Notes under the pieces: generated by a model
Seen by the model: the letters and a program-made list of their open reading frames with translations, nothing else
Databases searched by the model: none
Told to the model about the DNA's origin: nothing
Shown here: positions 8,059-15,997 of the stretch, in pieces
Numbering within the stretch: position 1 is the stretch's first letter
Layout: each line of letters starts with the position of its first letter
Position numbers and translations under genes: made by a program
Assembly (NCBI GenBank): GCA_036526135.1
Contig: DATCZA010000018.1
Coordinates: forward strand, 62,001 to 126,000
DNA length: 64,000 nt
Origin: UBA2965 sp036526135
GTDB lineage: Bacteria > Pseudomonadota > Gammaproteobacteria > Pseudomonadales > Azotimanducaceae
Direction of reading: 5' to 3'

Positions 8059-9122
8059 CGCGGCCGGAATCTCTGCACCGCACCGCCCGATACATCGCCT
8101 CCGTCCAGCAAAACGACGGCGCGATCCCCTGGTTTGCGGGAGGGATCACGGATCCCTGGGACCATGTGGAGGCCGCCATGGGGCTGAGCATCGGCGGGCA
8201 TCACGCTCAGGCCGCGGCCGCTTACCGCTGGCTTGCCCGGATGCAGCGGGCCGATGGTTCCTGGCTGGCTGCCTACAGCGGTGCGCGCGTGGCGGACGGC
8301 ACCCGAGCGGAGACCAATTTCGTCGCCTACGTGGCAACAGGCACCTGGCATCATTATCTGATCTCCGAGGACGGCAAGTTCCTGCGCTCCATGTGGCCGA
8401 CAGTGAAGCGCGCGCTTGATTTCGTCACCGGCCTGCAGGCTCCCACGGGCGAGATCTACTGGGCCCAGGATACCCGCACGGGCATCAACAAGGACGCCCT
8501 GGTCACCGGTTGCAGCTCCATCTACAAGAGCCTCGAGTGCGGCATCTTCATGGCCGCGGAGCTCAATGAGGACCCGGGCGCCTGGCCCGCATGCCGGGCG
8601 CGACTCGGCGATGCCATCATCCTGCGCCCCGATCGCTTCGACCGCACGTGGGAAAGCAAGTCCCGCTACTCCATGGACTGGTTCTATCCGGTGCTGGCGG
8701 GGCTCTTTTCACAAGCCGACGCACGCGAACGGCTGGACGAGCGGTGGGAAACCTTCGTCGCCCCTTCGCTGGGCTGCCGCTGCGTCTCCGACCAGGCCTG
8801 GGTCACGGTTGCCGAGTCCTGCGAGCTTGCCATCGCCTGCGTCGCTTCCGGCGAGCCGGACAAAGCCGAGGAGCTCTGCGACGACCTGGCGAGGTTCCAG
8901 GCCGAGGACGGTTCTTGGTGGACGGGATACGCGTTCGAGGACGACGCCCTGTGGCCCGACGAGCGGCCCACCTGGACCGCCGGGGCCGTGCTGCTGGCCG
9001 CCGACGCCATGCACGGGCTGACCCCGGCATCGGCCCTGTTCACGGACAATGCGCTACCCGACGCGCCGGAGCACTCCGAGCGTGCGGGTCGTTTCCAGAG
9101 GCTCGAACAGGCCAGAGGCTGA
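8055..9122 (+). CDS. Alpha/alpha-toroid protein of the prenyltransferase / terpene cyclase superfamily
   Basis: 355 aa from the ATG at 8055 (ATGA overlap with the upstream stop). QW-like repeats mark the alpha-toroid fold of squalene cyclases and protein prenyltransferase beta subunits: VQQNDGAIPWFAGG, MQRADGSWLAAYSG and FQAEDGSWWTGYAF. I see no DxDD or prenyl-diphosphate DDxxD motif, so a classic cyclase or prenyltransferase reaction is doubtful. It probably acts on, or binds, the product of the coupled glycosyl- and methyltransferases. The last 69 bases overlap the oppositely oriented methyltransferase gene. Confidence 0.75.
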   Translation: MTRPESLHRTARYIASVQQNDGAIPWFAGGITDPWDHVEAAMGLSIGGHHAQAAAAYRWLARMQRADGSWLAAYSGARVADGTRAETNFVAYVATGTWHHYLISEDGKFLRSMWPTVKRALDFVTGLQAPTGEIYWAQDTRTGINKDALVTGCSSIYKSLECGIFMAAELNEDPGAWPACRARLGDAIILRPDRFDRTWESKSRYSMDWFYPVLAGLFSQADARERLDERWETFVAPSLGCRCVSDQAWVTVAESCELAIACVASGEPDKAEELCDDLARFQAEDGSWWTGYAFEDDALWPDERPTWTAGAVLLAADAMHGLTPASALFTDNALPDAPEHSERAGRFQRLEQARG

Positions 9123-9668
9123 CGCCAGGCGGTAGACGTCTATAGGCGCCTGGCCGCCTTCGAGAGGATCCGGAAACAGATCGTGGATGGCCAGGAAACC
9201 GCCGGGCACGACGTGGGGAGCCCAGGTCCGGTAATCGGTCTGAGCAGCTTCGACGCTGTGCCCACCGTCAATGAACACGAGCGCAAGCGGCGTCGCCCAG
9301 TGGCGGCCCGCCAGCGCAGACGCCGCAACAACCGGGATCACGCATCCTTCCAGACCCGCGCGGTACATGGTTCTGCGAAACGCCATCAGCGATTCCATGC
9401 TGCCGATCTCGGCATCGAAGAGTTCCGGATCATGATACGCCTCACCCGGCTGGTGCTCCTCCGATCCCCGATGGTGATCGACCGCGTAGAGCACCTGGCC
9501 CTGGTCCCGGCAGGCCGTACCGAGATAAAGCGTGGACTTGCCGCAGTAGCTGCCCACCTCGAGGCAGGGCCCTAGGCCCGACGCAACGCTGGCGAGCGCG
9601 TAGAGCCGTGCGCCTTCCTCCGGGTGAAGGAACCCTTTGATCTCGTCGGGATCGAGTGGAAGCTTCAT
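9054..9668 (-). CDS. Class I SAM-dependent methyltransferase (MT24 / cephalosporin-hydroxylase-like)
   Basis: 204 aa from the ATG at 9668 (an in-frame start at 9695 would add nine residues). CLEVGSYCGKSTLYLG is the glycine-rich SAM loop; ALVFIDGGHSVEAAQTDYR, with an IDGxH metal/SAM motif, and VVPGGFLAIHDLFPDP are typical of the O-methyltransferase family 24. It faces the toroid gene and overlaps its last 69 bases. Together the four genes look like one biosynthetic locus read from both ends. Confidence 0.82.
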   Translation of the reverse strand: MKLPLDPDEIKGFLHPEEGARLYALASVASGLGPCLEVGSYCGKSTLYLGTACRDQGQVLYAVDHHRGSEEHQPGEAYHDPELFDAEIGSMESLMAFRRTMYRAGLEGCVIPVVAASALAGRHWATPLALVFIDGGHSVEAAQTDYRTWAPHVVPGGFLAIHDLFPDPLEGGQAPIDVYRLASASGLFEPLETTRTLGVLRRVG

Positions 9669-9732
9669 GTCGAAAAACCGAGCTTTTCGTCGCAATTCAG
9701 CGCAAATCCGACGGCAACCTCGCAGAACGGGA

Positions 9733-9760
9733 TTGCAATTTCAACATCTGACACTAGACT
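9733..9760 (+). promoter_or_regulatory. Possible sigma70 promoter before the 43-aa ORF
   Basis: TTGCAA (9733-9738) and TAGACT (9755-9760) are separated by 16 bases in a locally AT-richer stretch between divergent genes. Each hexamer matches four of six consensus positions. Transcription would start about 25 bases before the ATG at 9791. This is only a sequence match. Confidence 0.35.
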
Positions 9761-9790
9761 CCCCTCACACGACCCTGCCGGTTCAACAAG

Positions 9791-9922
9791 ATGCACGACG
9801 AAAACGAGCGAGAGCCCGTCGAGGAGCTGTTCGCGGCCGAGGCACCCTTTGCCTTCCCGGACCAGCTCTACAACGAGGACGACGCAGAGGACAATCTCAG
9901 CTACGTCCGCGGCTACAACTGA
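9791..9922 (+). CDS. Small acidic protein, 43 aa, unknown function
   Basis: A complete ORF with ATG at 9791 and TGA at 9920-9922. The peptide begins MHDENEREPVEELF and ends DNLSYVRGYN; it is strongly acidic with aromatic residues in its second half. Nearly every third base is G or C, like real genes here, and the frame is closed upstream by TAG at 9755, so it is not part of a longer gene. There is no clear Shine-Dalgarno. It lies between the methyltransferase locus and a small membrane protein. It could be a small regulatory or structural protein; a modified-peptide precursor is possible but unproven. Confidence 0.45.
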   Translation: MHDENEREPVEELFAAEAPFAFPDQLYNEDDAEDNLSYVRGYN

Positions 9923-9940
9923 TTCAGCCCTCGCGCCAGC

Positions 9941-10129
9941 TCAGATCAGCTCCAGCAGGTAGAACACCACCGCGAACGCCACCGGCAAAGCGATGGCGAC
10001 GTATGCGAGCAGGTTGAGCAGCCCGTTGCGCTCGGCGTCCTCGGCGAGCTTCAGCCTCGGGCCGATGCCAATCCATAGCGCGCCGCCGGCAACGAATGCC
10101 AGAATGAGCGTGAGTATTACCCCTGCCAT
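9941..10129 (-). CDS. Small two-helix membrane protein, unknown function
   Basis: 62 aa. There are two hydrophobic segments, residues about 3-22 (VILTLILAFVAGGALWIGIG) and about 40-60 (LLAYVAIALPVAFAVVFYLL), joined by a short charged loop (RLKLAEDAERNG). This is a helical hairpin in the inner membrane. It lies downstream of the SDR on the same strand and may be read from the carboxylase operon. Family not recognised. Confidence 0.6.
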   Translation of the reverse strand: MAGVILTLILAFVAGGALWIGIGPRLKLAEDAERNGLLNLLAYVAIALPVAFAVVFYLLELI

Positions 10130-10168
10130 ATGTGCCCGTCGGCGCGCTGCAAAGATCCTGCCGCCAGC

Positions 10169-11041
10169 CTACATGCTGCTGAGCTGCAGCATGCCCCGTG
10201 GCTTTGCCCCGGTGAGATCTGAGATCTTCTCGAAGTTTGCTCCCACATCCTCTGCAGTGGCGTCCAATCCCAGGTTGACGCCTTCGTTCTCGACGATGCA
10301 GGCCACCGAGTAGTTCCCGCCCTGAGCCTGAACGATCACGCCGTTGGGCGCTTCTTCGCTGCAAAGGAAGATAACGGCCGGGGTCACGAGCTCCGGACCG
10401 AGCGCAACCTGCGAGCCCTCGGGAATGAGTCCTTCCGTCATCCGCGTGGCCGCCACCGGCGCGATGGTGTTGGTGTAGATGTTGTTCTTGGCGCCCTCGA
10501 TCTTCAGCGAGTTCATGAAACCCACCTGACCAAGCTTGGCTGCGCCGTAGTTGGTCTGCCCGAAGTTTCCGTAAAGACCCGTGGGCGAGGTTGTCATGAC
10601 GATTCGCCCGTAGTTCTGTTCCTTCATGATCGGCCACACTTCGCGGGTGACGTTGACGGCACCCATCAGGTGCACGTCGACGACAATCTGGAAGTCGTCC
10701 AGCTCCATCTTGCCGAAGGAGCGGTCGCGCAGAATGCCCGCGTTGTTGATCAGAACGTCCACGCGGCCCCATGCGTTCATGGCATCGACGACCATGCTCT
10801 TCGCACCCTGCCGGTCCGATACGGACCCGCCATTGGCAAGGGCCTCGCCGCCCCCGGCCTTGATCTCGGCGACGACCTCGTCTGCCGCCGCAGACGACCC
10901 CCCGGTTCCGTCCATGGCGCCACCGAGGTCGTTGACCACGACCTTCGCCCCTCGCCGGGCCAGCTCGAGGGCGTGGCATCGGCCAAGACCGCCGCCGGCT
11001 CCGGTCACGATGGCAACCTTACCTTCAAACGAATAAGTCAT
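10169..11041 (-). CDS. SDR-family oxidoreductase, MFE-2/(3R)-hydroxyacyl-CoA dehydrogenase-like
   Basis: 290 aa. The Rossmann NAD(P) motif is TGAGGGLG (residues about 13-20), NNAG follows at the fourth strand, and the active site is Y-x3-K in TNYGAAKLG with an upstream Ser in MTTSPTGLYG. The phrase NDLGGAMDGTGGSSAAADEVV is characteristic of the (3R)-hydroxyacyl-CoA dehydrogenase domain of multifunctional enzyme type 2. It is the last large gene of the minus-strand CoA operon, fitting a beta-oxidation-like step on the carboxylated or hydrated acyl-CoA. Confidence 0.88.
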   Translation of the reverse strand: MTYSFEGKVAIVTGAGGGLGRCHALELARRGAKVVVNDLGGAMDGTGGSSAAADEVVAEIKAGGGEALANGGSVSDRQGAKSMVVDAMNAWGRVDVLINNAGILRDRSFGKMELDDFQIVVDVHLMGAVNVTREVWPIMKEQNYGRIVMTTSPTGLYGNFGQTNYGAAKLGQVGFMNSLKIEGAKNNIYTNTIAPVAATRMTEGLIPEGSQVALGPELVTPAVIFLCSEEAPNGVIVQAQGGNYSVACIVENEGVNLGLDATAEDVGANFEKISDLTGAKPRGMLQLSSM

Positions 11042-11116
11042 ATTCTTCTCCAGGGCTGTAGTCAGCTAAGCAAACGAGAGAGCCGCGCATTCTAATGCAA
11101 TCTGGGCGCCGGGTGA

Positions 11117-12670
11117 TCAGGGCCGGATACCGAAACGAACGGGGCCGGTGAGGTTGTCCAGACGCGGCTGGATCCAATCGACCCACTCGCACAGCATCGG
11201 ACGCGTCTCCCGGGGATCGATGAGCTCGTGCACGGCAAACGACTCCGCCCGGGGAAAGGGCGAACGGGCAGCACGCATTCCGGACTCGAGCTCCGCCCGC
11301 TTCGCGTCCGGGTCGTCGGAAGCGGCGATCTCCCGGTGGAAGGCAACGGCAACGCCCCCTTCGAGCGGCAAAGCGCCGGTTTCCACCGACGGCCAGGCCA
11401 GAACGTAAGCACCCTTGCCGTAATGGGCGGCCGTGGCCACTCCGAAACCCTTGTGCACCTGAATCGACGCCCAGGGCACGGTGGCCTGAACGGCGGCGGC
11501 CACCGCCGCCATGCCGTAACGGATCGTGCCCGCTCGCTCGGCCTCAGGTCCGATCATGAAGCCCGGCTGGTCCACGAAGTTCACGATGGGCAGATGAAAG
11601 GTGTCGCACATCTCGACAAAGCGACGATACTTCTGCGCCGCCTGGGCCGTCATCGCGCCGGCATAGTGCCGATTGTCGTTGGCCAGCACCCCCACGGGTT
11701 GGCCGTCCAGCCTGGCCAGCCCGCAGATCTGACTTGGCCCGAAGGTCGCCCCGATCTCGAAAAAACTGCCCAGGTCCACGATCATCTCGACGATGACCCG
11801 CATGTCGAAGGGCGCGTTGGAATCCCGCGGCACGGCGGAAAGCAGCTCCTGCTCCATGCGGGTCGGATCGTCGTCGCTCGGCGCGCGCGGAGCGCGCTGC
11901 CAGACATTACCGGGCAGGTAACTCAGAAAGCGGCGGATCTGGCGAAAGGCGTCGTGCTCGTCCTCCGCGATGTTGTCCACCACGCCGCTCAGCGCATGGA
12001 CCTGCACGCCGCCGAGCTCTTCCTTGGACAGGCGCACGCCCAGCGCCCGCTCGACCAGGGCCGGACCGCCGATGAGCACCTGAGCCGTGTGCCGGGTCAT
12101 CACCGAGAAGTGGGACGCCACCAGCCGGCCGGCCGGAAATCCGGCGACCGCCCCCATGGCCCCCGATGCCACCGGAACCTCGGTCATCGTGTCGGCGATG
12201 ATTCTGAAGCGCGGGTCGGCGTACACGGGTTCACCGACGGTTCCTCCTTTACGACCCGATCCCTTCACGCTGCCCCCGCCACCCTCGAGGAGCCGGATCA
12301 GCGGCACGCGGTACTCGCTGGCAAGGTGCTCGGCGTAGACGCTCTTGCGCAATCCGGCCGCGTTCGGAGAGCCGCCCTTGAGGGTGAAGTCCTCGCCGCC
12401 CACCACAACGCGGCGTCCCTCGACCTGGCCGAAACCCACCACGTAGTTGGCCGGAACGAACCCGGTCAGCTCGTCGTTCTCGTCGTAGTCGGGTATGGCC
12501 GTCGCCTTGCCCTGCTCGCGAAAACTGCCCTCGTCCAGAAGCTCGCCGATCCGTTCACGAATGGTGAGCCGGCCCTTGGCGTGCTGACGTGCAATGCCCT
12601 CCGGCCCGCCCTGCTGGCGCGCAAGATGGCGGCGGCGTTCGATCTCACCAACCTCGGTTTCCCAGCTCAT
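11117..12670 (-). CDS. Acyl-CoA carboxylase, carboxyltransferase (beta) subunit
   Basis: 517 aa, the usual length of PccB/MccB/GccB-type carboxyltransferases. Two crotonase-like halves are visible: VVGGEDFTLKGGSPNAAGLRK and RLLEGGGGSVKG in the N-half, and VNFVDQPGFMIGPEAERAG with VPWASIQVHKGFGVATAAHYG in the C-half, the second holding the carboxybiotin and acyl-CoA oxyanion glycines. It works with the separate biotin carboxylase and biotin carrier encoded just upstream. The acyl-CoA substrate cannot be read from sequence; methylcrotonyl- or geranyl-CoA-like substrates are possible. Confidence 0.9.
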   Translation of the reverse strand: MSWETEVGEIERRRHLARQQGGPEGIARQHAKGRLTIRERIGELLDEGSFREQGKATAIPDYDENDELTGFVPANYVVGFGQVEGRRVVVGGEDFTLKGGSPNAAGLRKSVYAEHLASEYRVPLIRLLEGGGGSVKGSGRKGGTVGEPVYADPRFRIIADTMTEVPVASGAMGAVAGFPAGRLVASHFSVMTRHTAQVLIGGPALVERALGVRLSKEELGGVQVHALSGVVDNIAEDEHDAFRQIRRFLSYLPGNVWQRAPRAPSDDDPTRMEQELLSAVPRDSNAPFDMRVIVEMIVDLGSFFEIGATFGPSQICGLARLDGQPVGVLANDNRHYAGAMTAQAAQKYRRFVEMCDTFHLPIVNFVDQPGFMIGPEAERAGTIRYGMAAVAAAVQATVPWASIQVHKGFGVATAAHYGKGAYVLAWPSVETGALPLEGGVAVAFHREIAASDDPDAKRAELESGMRAARSPFPRAESFAVHELIDPRETRPMLCEWVDWIQPRLDNLTGPVRFGIRP

Positions 12671-12682
12671 CGTGCGGTTCCG

Positions 12683-13486
12683 TCAATCGTCCCTGAAATC
12701 GGGCTTCCTGTTCTCGAAGTTCGCCTTGATGGCTTCGACCTGGTTGGGCGATCCGATCAGACCCGTCTGCAGGGCCGCCTCCAGCTCCAGCCCCGTGCGC
12801 GCATCCGCGTGCCAGCTCTCCTCGAACAGCTTCTTCCCGGCTCGAACGGCATGGGGCGACTTCCCGGCGATCTCACGGGCGAGCTCCAGGGCGGCGGCCA
12901 GGGGGTCCTCCACGACGTGAGTCACCAGCCCGAGCTGCGAGGCTTCCGCTCCGCTGAGCACACGCCCGGTAAAGGTCAGCTCCTTGGCGAGATCTAGAGG
13001 CAGAACGTCACGCAGGGTCTGGGTAATGCTCATGTCCGGAATGAGGCCCCATTTGATCTCCATGATGGACATCTTTGCATCAGGAGCCGCGAAGCGAATG
13101 TCAGCACCCAGCGCGATCTGACATCCGCCGCCGTAGGCGACGCCGTGTATGGCGGCGATGACGGGCACCGGCAGACGCTTCCAGACGAGAGCCGGCCGCT
13201 GGGCCCGGTTTTCGGGTCGGTCGTCTTGCTGCAGCAGGCTGCCCGCGGATGACCGGGGGCTGGTCTCGGTCATGCCCTGGAAGCTGGCCATGTCGAGACC
13301 GGCACAGAAACCGCGGCCGTTGCCGGACAGAACCACCGCGCGCACGTCCTTAGCCTGTGCCAGCCGCTCTCCGGCTGCGACGATGGCATCGAACATCTGC
13401 GGGCTCAGCGCGTTGTACTTTTCCGGCCGGTTGAGACGCACGTCGGCCACGCCGCCCGATACGTCGATGGTGACCAGTTCCGACAT
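12683..13486 (-). CDS. Enoyl-CoA hydratase/isomerase (crotonase) family protein
   Basis: 267 aa. Oxyanion-hole regions are SGNGRGFCAGLDMASFQG and AAIHGVAYGGGCQIALGADI, and SIMEIKWGLIPDM holds a Glu at the position of the second catalytic Glu of crotonase. The first catalytic Glu is replaced by Gln (GGGCQIA), so the reaction may be isomerisation or another crotonase activity rather than simple hydration. It lies between the biotin carrier and the carboxyltransferase genes in one operon, which points to processing of the same acyl-CoA. Confidence 0.85.
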   Translation of the reverse strand: MSELVTIDVSGGVADVRLNRPEKYNALSPQMFDAIVAAGERLAQAKDVRAVVLSGNGRGFCAGLDMASFQGMTETSPRSSAGSLLQQDDRPENRAQRPALVWKRLPVPVIAAIHGVAYGGGCQIALGADIRFAAPDAKMSIMEIKWGLIPDMSITQTLRDVLPLDLAKELTFTGRVLSGAEASQLGLVTHVVEDPLAAALELAREIAGKSPHAVRAGKKLFEESWHADARTGLELEAALQTGLIGSPNQVEAIKANFENRKPDFRDD

Positions 13487-13542
13487 AGTTTCCCCCCAAC
13501 CCAGAAGACGGCCCTCTAACTTAACACAATTGCTCGTCCGCC

Positions 13543-13767
13543 CTAGTCCGCCTCGAGCACCAGCAGAATCTGTTCCTCTTCAACAGCCTCCTCCTCGCGC
13601 ACGCGCAGCTCCGCGACGACGCCGGAGACAGGCGCCTCCACCGGAATCTCCATTTTCATGGACTCCAGAATGATCAGCACGTCTCCCGCCGACACCCGGT
13701 CGCCTTCGCCGACCTCGATCTTCCAGACGTTACCCTGAACCTCACTTTCGACCTCGTAGCGAGCCAC
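13543..13767 (-). CDS. Free-standing biotin carboxyl carrier domain
   Basis: 74 aa, a single biotinyl domain. The biotin-accepting lysine is K38 in ESMKME, flanked by the hammerhead glycines of GDRVSAGDVLIIL and APVSGVVAELRV. It shuttles carboxybiotin between the biotin carboxylase (stop nine bases upstream) and the carboxyltransferase. Most catabolic acyl-CoA carboxylases fuse this domain to the biotin carboxylase, so a separate 74-residue carrier is notable. The N-terminal extension of AccB proteins is absent. Confidence 0.9.
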   Translation of the reverse strand: MARYEVESEVQGNVWKIEVGEGDRVSAGDVLIILESMKMEIPVEAPVSGVVAELRVREEEAVEEEQILLVLEAD

Positions 13768-13776
13768 GTTACCTCC

Positions 13777-15144
13777 TCATGCGTTCCGGCCGACTCCGCC
13801 CCCGCTCCGCAGATCGGAGCCAAGCACAAGCCCATCGAGAAATCCGGTGTGGATAAGCCCGGCAAGAAACCCGTCGTCCTGCAGCACGTCGAGCAGCAGC
13901 GGTATGTTTGTCTTGACCCCCCGGATCTCGAATCCCTTGAGCCCAACCAGCGTTCGGCCGATGGCAAGCTCGCGGGTCTCGCCCCAGCCGATGACCTTTG
14001 CCAGCATGGCATCGTAGAACGGCGTAACGGCCTGACCCTCCTGGTAACCCGTCTCCACCCGTACCCGGTGCATCCGCGGCGCCCGGAAAACGCGCAGAAC
14101 GCCCGTGTCCGGCAGGAGCGTGCGCGGATCTTCCGCGTAAATTCTCGCTTCGACGGCATGGCCGCAGAGCCCGGGGCGCTCGGGAAGCGCTGCGCCGGCG
14201 GCCAGGCGGATCTGCAGCCCCACCAGATCGAGCCCCGTAACCGCCTCGGTCACCGCATGCTCCACCTGGATGCGTGCGTTCATCTCGAGGAAGCCGAACT
14301 CGCCCTGCTGCGTGCACAGCGTCTCCAGGGTCCCGACGTTGTCGTAGCCGATCTCTGCCATCACCGCTTCCGCGCGCGCGGCGAGCGCATCCAGCTCCTC
14401 GCGCGGCAGGCCGACGGCGGGCGCTTCCTCGATGATCTTCTGGTGTCGCCGTTGAATGGAACATTCGCGTTCGTAGAGGTGCAACGCCCCACCAGCACCA
14501 TCGGCGAGAATCTGAAACTCCACGTGACGCGGCTTGTCGATGGCCCGCTCGAGGTAGATGCCTCCCTGCCCGAACGCCTGCTCGGCCAGCCGTTGTGCAG
14601 ATGCGAAAGCCCTAGCCAGCTCCGCCTCGTCGCGAACCAGCCGCATGCCGATGCCGCCGCCTCCGGCGGCCGGTTTGAGCAGCACGGGGTATGACAGCTC
14701 GGCGGCGGCGCTCAGAGCCTCGTCGAGACTGCTGAGACCGCCACTGCCCGGGAAGACGGGAAAACCGTGGTCGGCGAGCAGGCGACGGGCCGCCACCTTG
14801 TCTCCCATCACCTCGAGCCACTTAGGATCCGGCCCGACGAACGTGGCTCCCGCAGCCGCCACCGCGCGGGCAAAGTCAGCATTCTCCGCCAGAAAGCCGT
14901 ACCCGGGATGCACGGCGTCCGCGCCGCTTGCGCGCACGGCTTCCAGGAGGGCGGCCGTGTTGAGGTACGTTTCCCCGGCGCTCACCCCTGGCAGGCCCAC
15001 CGCCCGAGAAGCCTCGGACAGGTACGGCGCATGGGCGTCCGCTTCGGAGTAAACGGCAACGCTCTCGATCCCCAGATCGTTGCAGGCACGCACCACCCGC
15101 CGGGCGATGGCCCCCCGGTTGGCAATCAGCAATCGCCGGAACAC
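13777..15144 (-). CDS. Acyl-CoA carboxylase biotin carboxylase subunit
   Basis: 455 aa, GTG start. ATP-grasp landmarks are KPAAGGGGIGMRLV (glycine-rich loop), RHVEFQILAD, the catalytic ECSIQRRHQKIIEEAPA and EMNARIQVEHAVTEAVTG. Length and sequence match free AccC-type biotin carboxylases without a fused carrier. It carboxylates biotin on the 74-aa carrier, using ATP and bicarbonate. There is no accBC partner of the fatty-acid type nearby, and the operon content is catabolic, so this is probably not the housekeeping AccC. Confidence 0.92.
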   Translation of the reverse strand: MFRRLLIANRGAIARRVVRACNDLGIESVAVYSEADAHAPYLSEASRAVGLPGVSAGETYLNTAALLEAVRASGADAVHPGYGFLAENADFARAVAAAGATFVGPDPKWLEVMGDKVAARRLLADHGFPVFPGSGGLSSLDEALSAAAELSYPVLLKPAAGGGGIGMRLVRDEAELARAFASAQRLAEQAFGQGGIYLERAIDKPRHVEFQILADGAGGALHLYERECSIQRRHQKIIEEAPAVGLPREELDALAARAEAVMAEIGYDNVGTLETLCTQQGEFGFLEMNARIQVEHAVTEAVTGLDLVGLQIRLAAGAALPERPGLCGHAVEARIYAEDPRTLLPDTGVLRVFRAPRMHRVRVETGYQEGQAVTPFYDAMLAKVIGWGETRELAIGRTLVGLKGFEIRGVKTNIPLLLDVLQDDGFLAGLIHTGFLDGLVLGSDLRSGGGVGRNA

Positions 15145-15160
15145 GGCGCGGCTCGTCCGG

Positions 15161-15547
15161 CTACTGAGCGCCCGTCGCCTTGGCGAACTGGGTCTGGAAC
15201 TGAGCCAGATCGAAGTAGTCGCGCCAGGCTTTGATCTTGCCGTCGGCGACTTCGAAGGTGCCCATCACCGGGAGCTCGATCCAGGTGCCGTTGACCTTGA
15301 ATTTGTCGATCCGCTCGGTGAGCACCACGCCACCCTCACCGACCACGTTGAGCAGGTCCCACTGAACCTCGCTGGCCGCGCCCATGAACCCCTCCAGCGA
15401 CGCCCGAATTGCCTCGGTGCCCTGCACGGCCTGCATGGGAATGTTGTCGTACACCGCATCTTCGGTGAAGCACGCCACGATGCGGTCCAGATCAATGCTG
15501 TTGAAACCATCGATCAGCTCGAGCACTACTGCCTTGTCATCACTCAC
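15161..15547 (-). CDS. Limonene-1,2-epoxide hydrolase-family protein
   Basis: 128 aa from a GTG at 15547, preceded by the Shine-Dalgarno-like AGGGAG. This is the NTF2-like alpha+beta cone. Residues corresponding to the limonene epoxide hydrolase active site are all present: Y33-x-N35 (AVYDN), R79-x-D81 (TERIDKF) and D110 (WRDYFD), plus LPVMGTFEVADGKI. This set positions water to open an epoxide without a covalent intermediate. It is the second gene of the CoA operon, which is a strong hint that an epoxide is handled in this pathway. Confidence 0.8.
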   Translation of the reverse strand: MSDDKAVVLELIDGFNSIDLDRIVACFTEDAVYDNIPMQAVQGTEAIRASLEGFMGAASEVQWDLLNVVGEGGVVLTERIDKFKVNGTWIELPVMGTFEVADGKIKAWRDYFDLAQFQTQFAKATGAQ

Positions 15548-15625
15548 GTCGTTCTCCCTGTTTATCTCTTTTACCGATCTCGCCGGAGCGGCGCACCGTC
15601 GGGCGCGAGGCAGCACAACTGGCGG

Positions 15626-15961
15626 TCAGCCCCGCGTCCAGTTCAGATACTCCCTCCAGGCCTCGACGAAACCGCCCAACCCGCGATGCGAGGTCGCTTC
15701 GGTTGCGGCGCCCGCTTCCCGAGCCAGGAGGACCAGCTCCACCACGGCACGCCGGACACCTGATTCGAGTTCCAGAACGAACATGTCCGTCGCGGGTCCG
15801 CCGCGGTGATCGTCCGGCTTCTCCAGGGGAAACGAGCCCAACACCCCTGCCAGGGTATCGGCGACCGGACTCTCTCCGATCAGCTCGATGGTCTGGTTGA
15901 GCATCCATCGGGAAAAGACGTTGGGCTGATCGCACAGCTGCTTGTAGCGCTCCCAGTCCAC
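15626..15961 (-). CDS. Hypothetical protein heading the carboxylase operon
   Basis: 111 aa, GTG start. It is mostly predicted helical, with MDWERYKQLCDQPNVFSRWMLNQT at the N-terminus (shown here in part only as landmarks DWERYKQLC and FSRWML) and a C-terminal HRGLGGFVEAWREYLNW. I do not recognise a family. Codon usage matches its neighbours and it lies 78 bases upstream of the epoxide hydrolase on the same strand, so it probably belongs to that transcript. Divergent from the next gene, 36 bases away. Confidence 0.55.
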   Translation of the reverse strand: MDWERYKQLCDQPNVFSRWMLNQTIELIGESPVADTLAGVLGSFPLEKPDDHRGGPATDMFVLELESGVRRAVVELVLLAREAGAATEATSHRGLGGFVEAWREYLNWTRG

Positions 15962-15997
15962 GAGTAACCTGATTTTCCGCCCCCCTGGAAGAGGTCG

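Noticed and set aside
11228..12997. Long open frame antisense to the carboxyltransferase and crotonase genes
   Set aside because: The translated sequence is repetitive and without a family; the opposite strand has clear, conserved genes.
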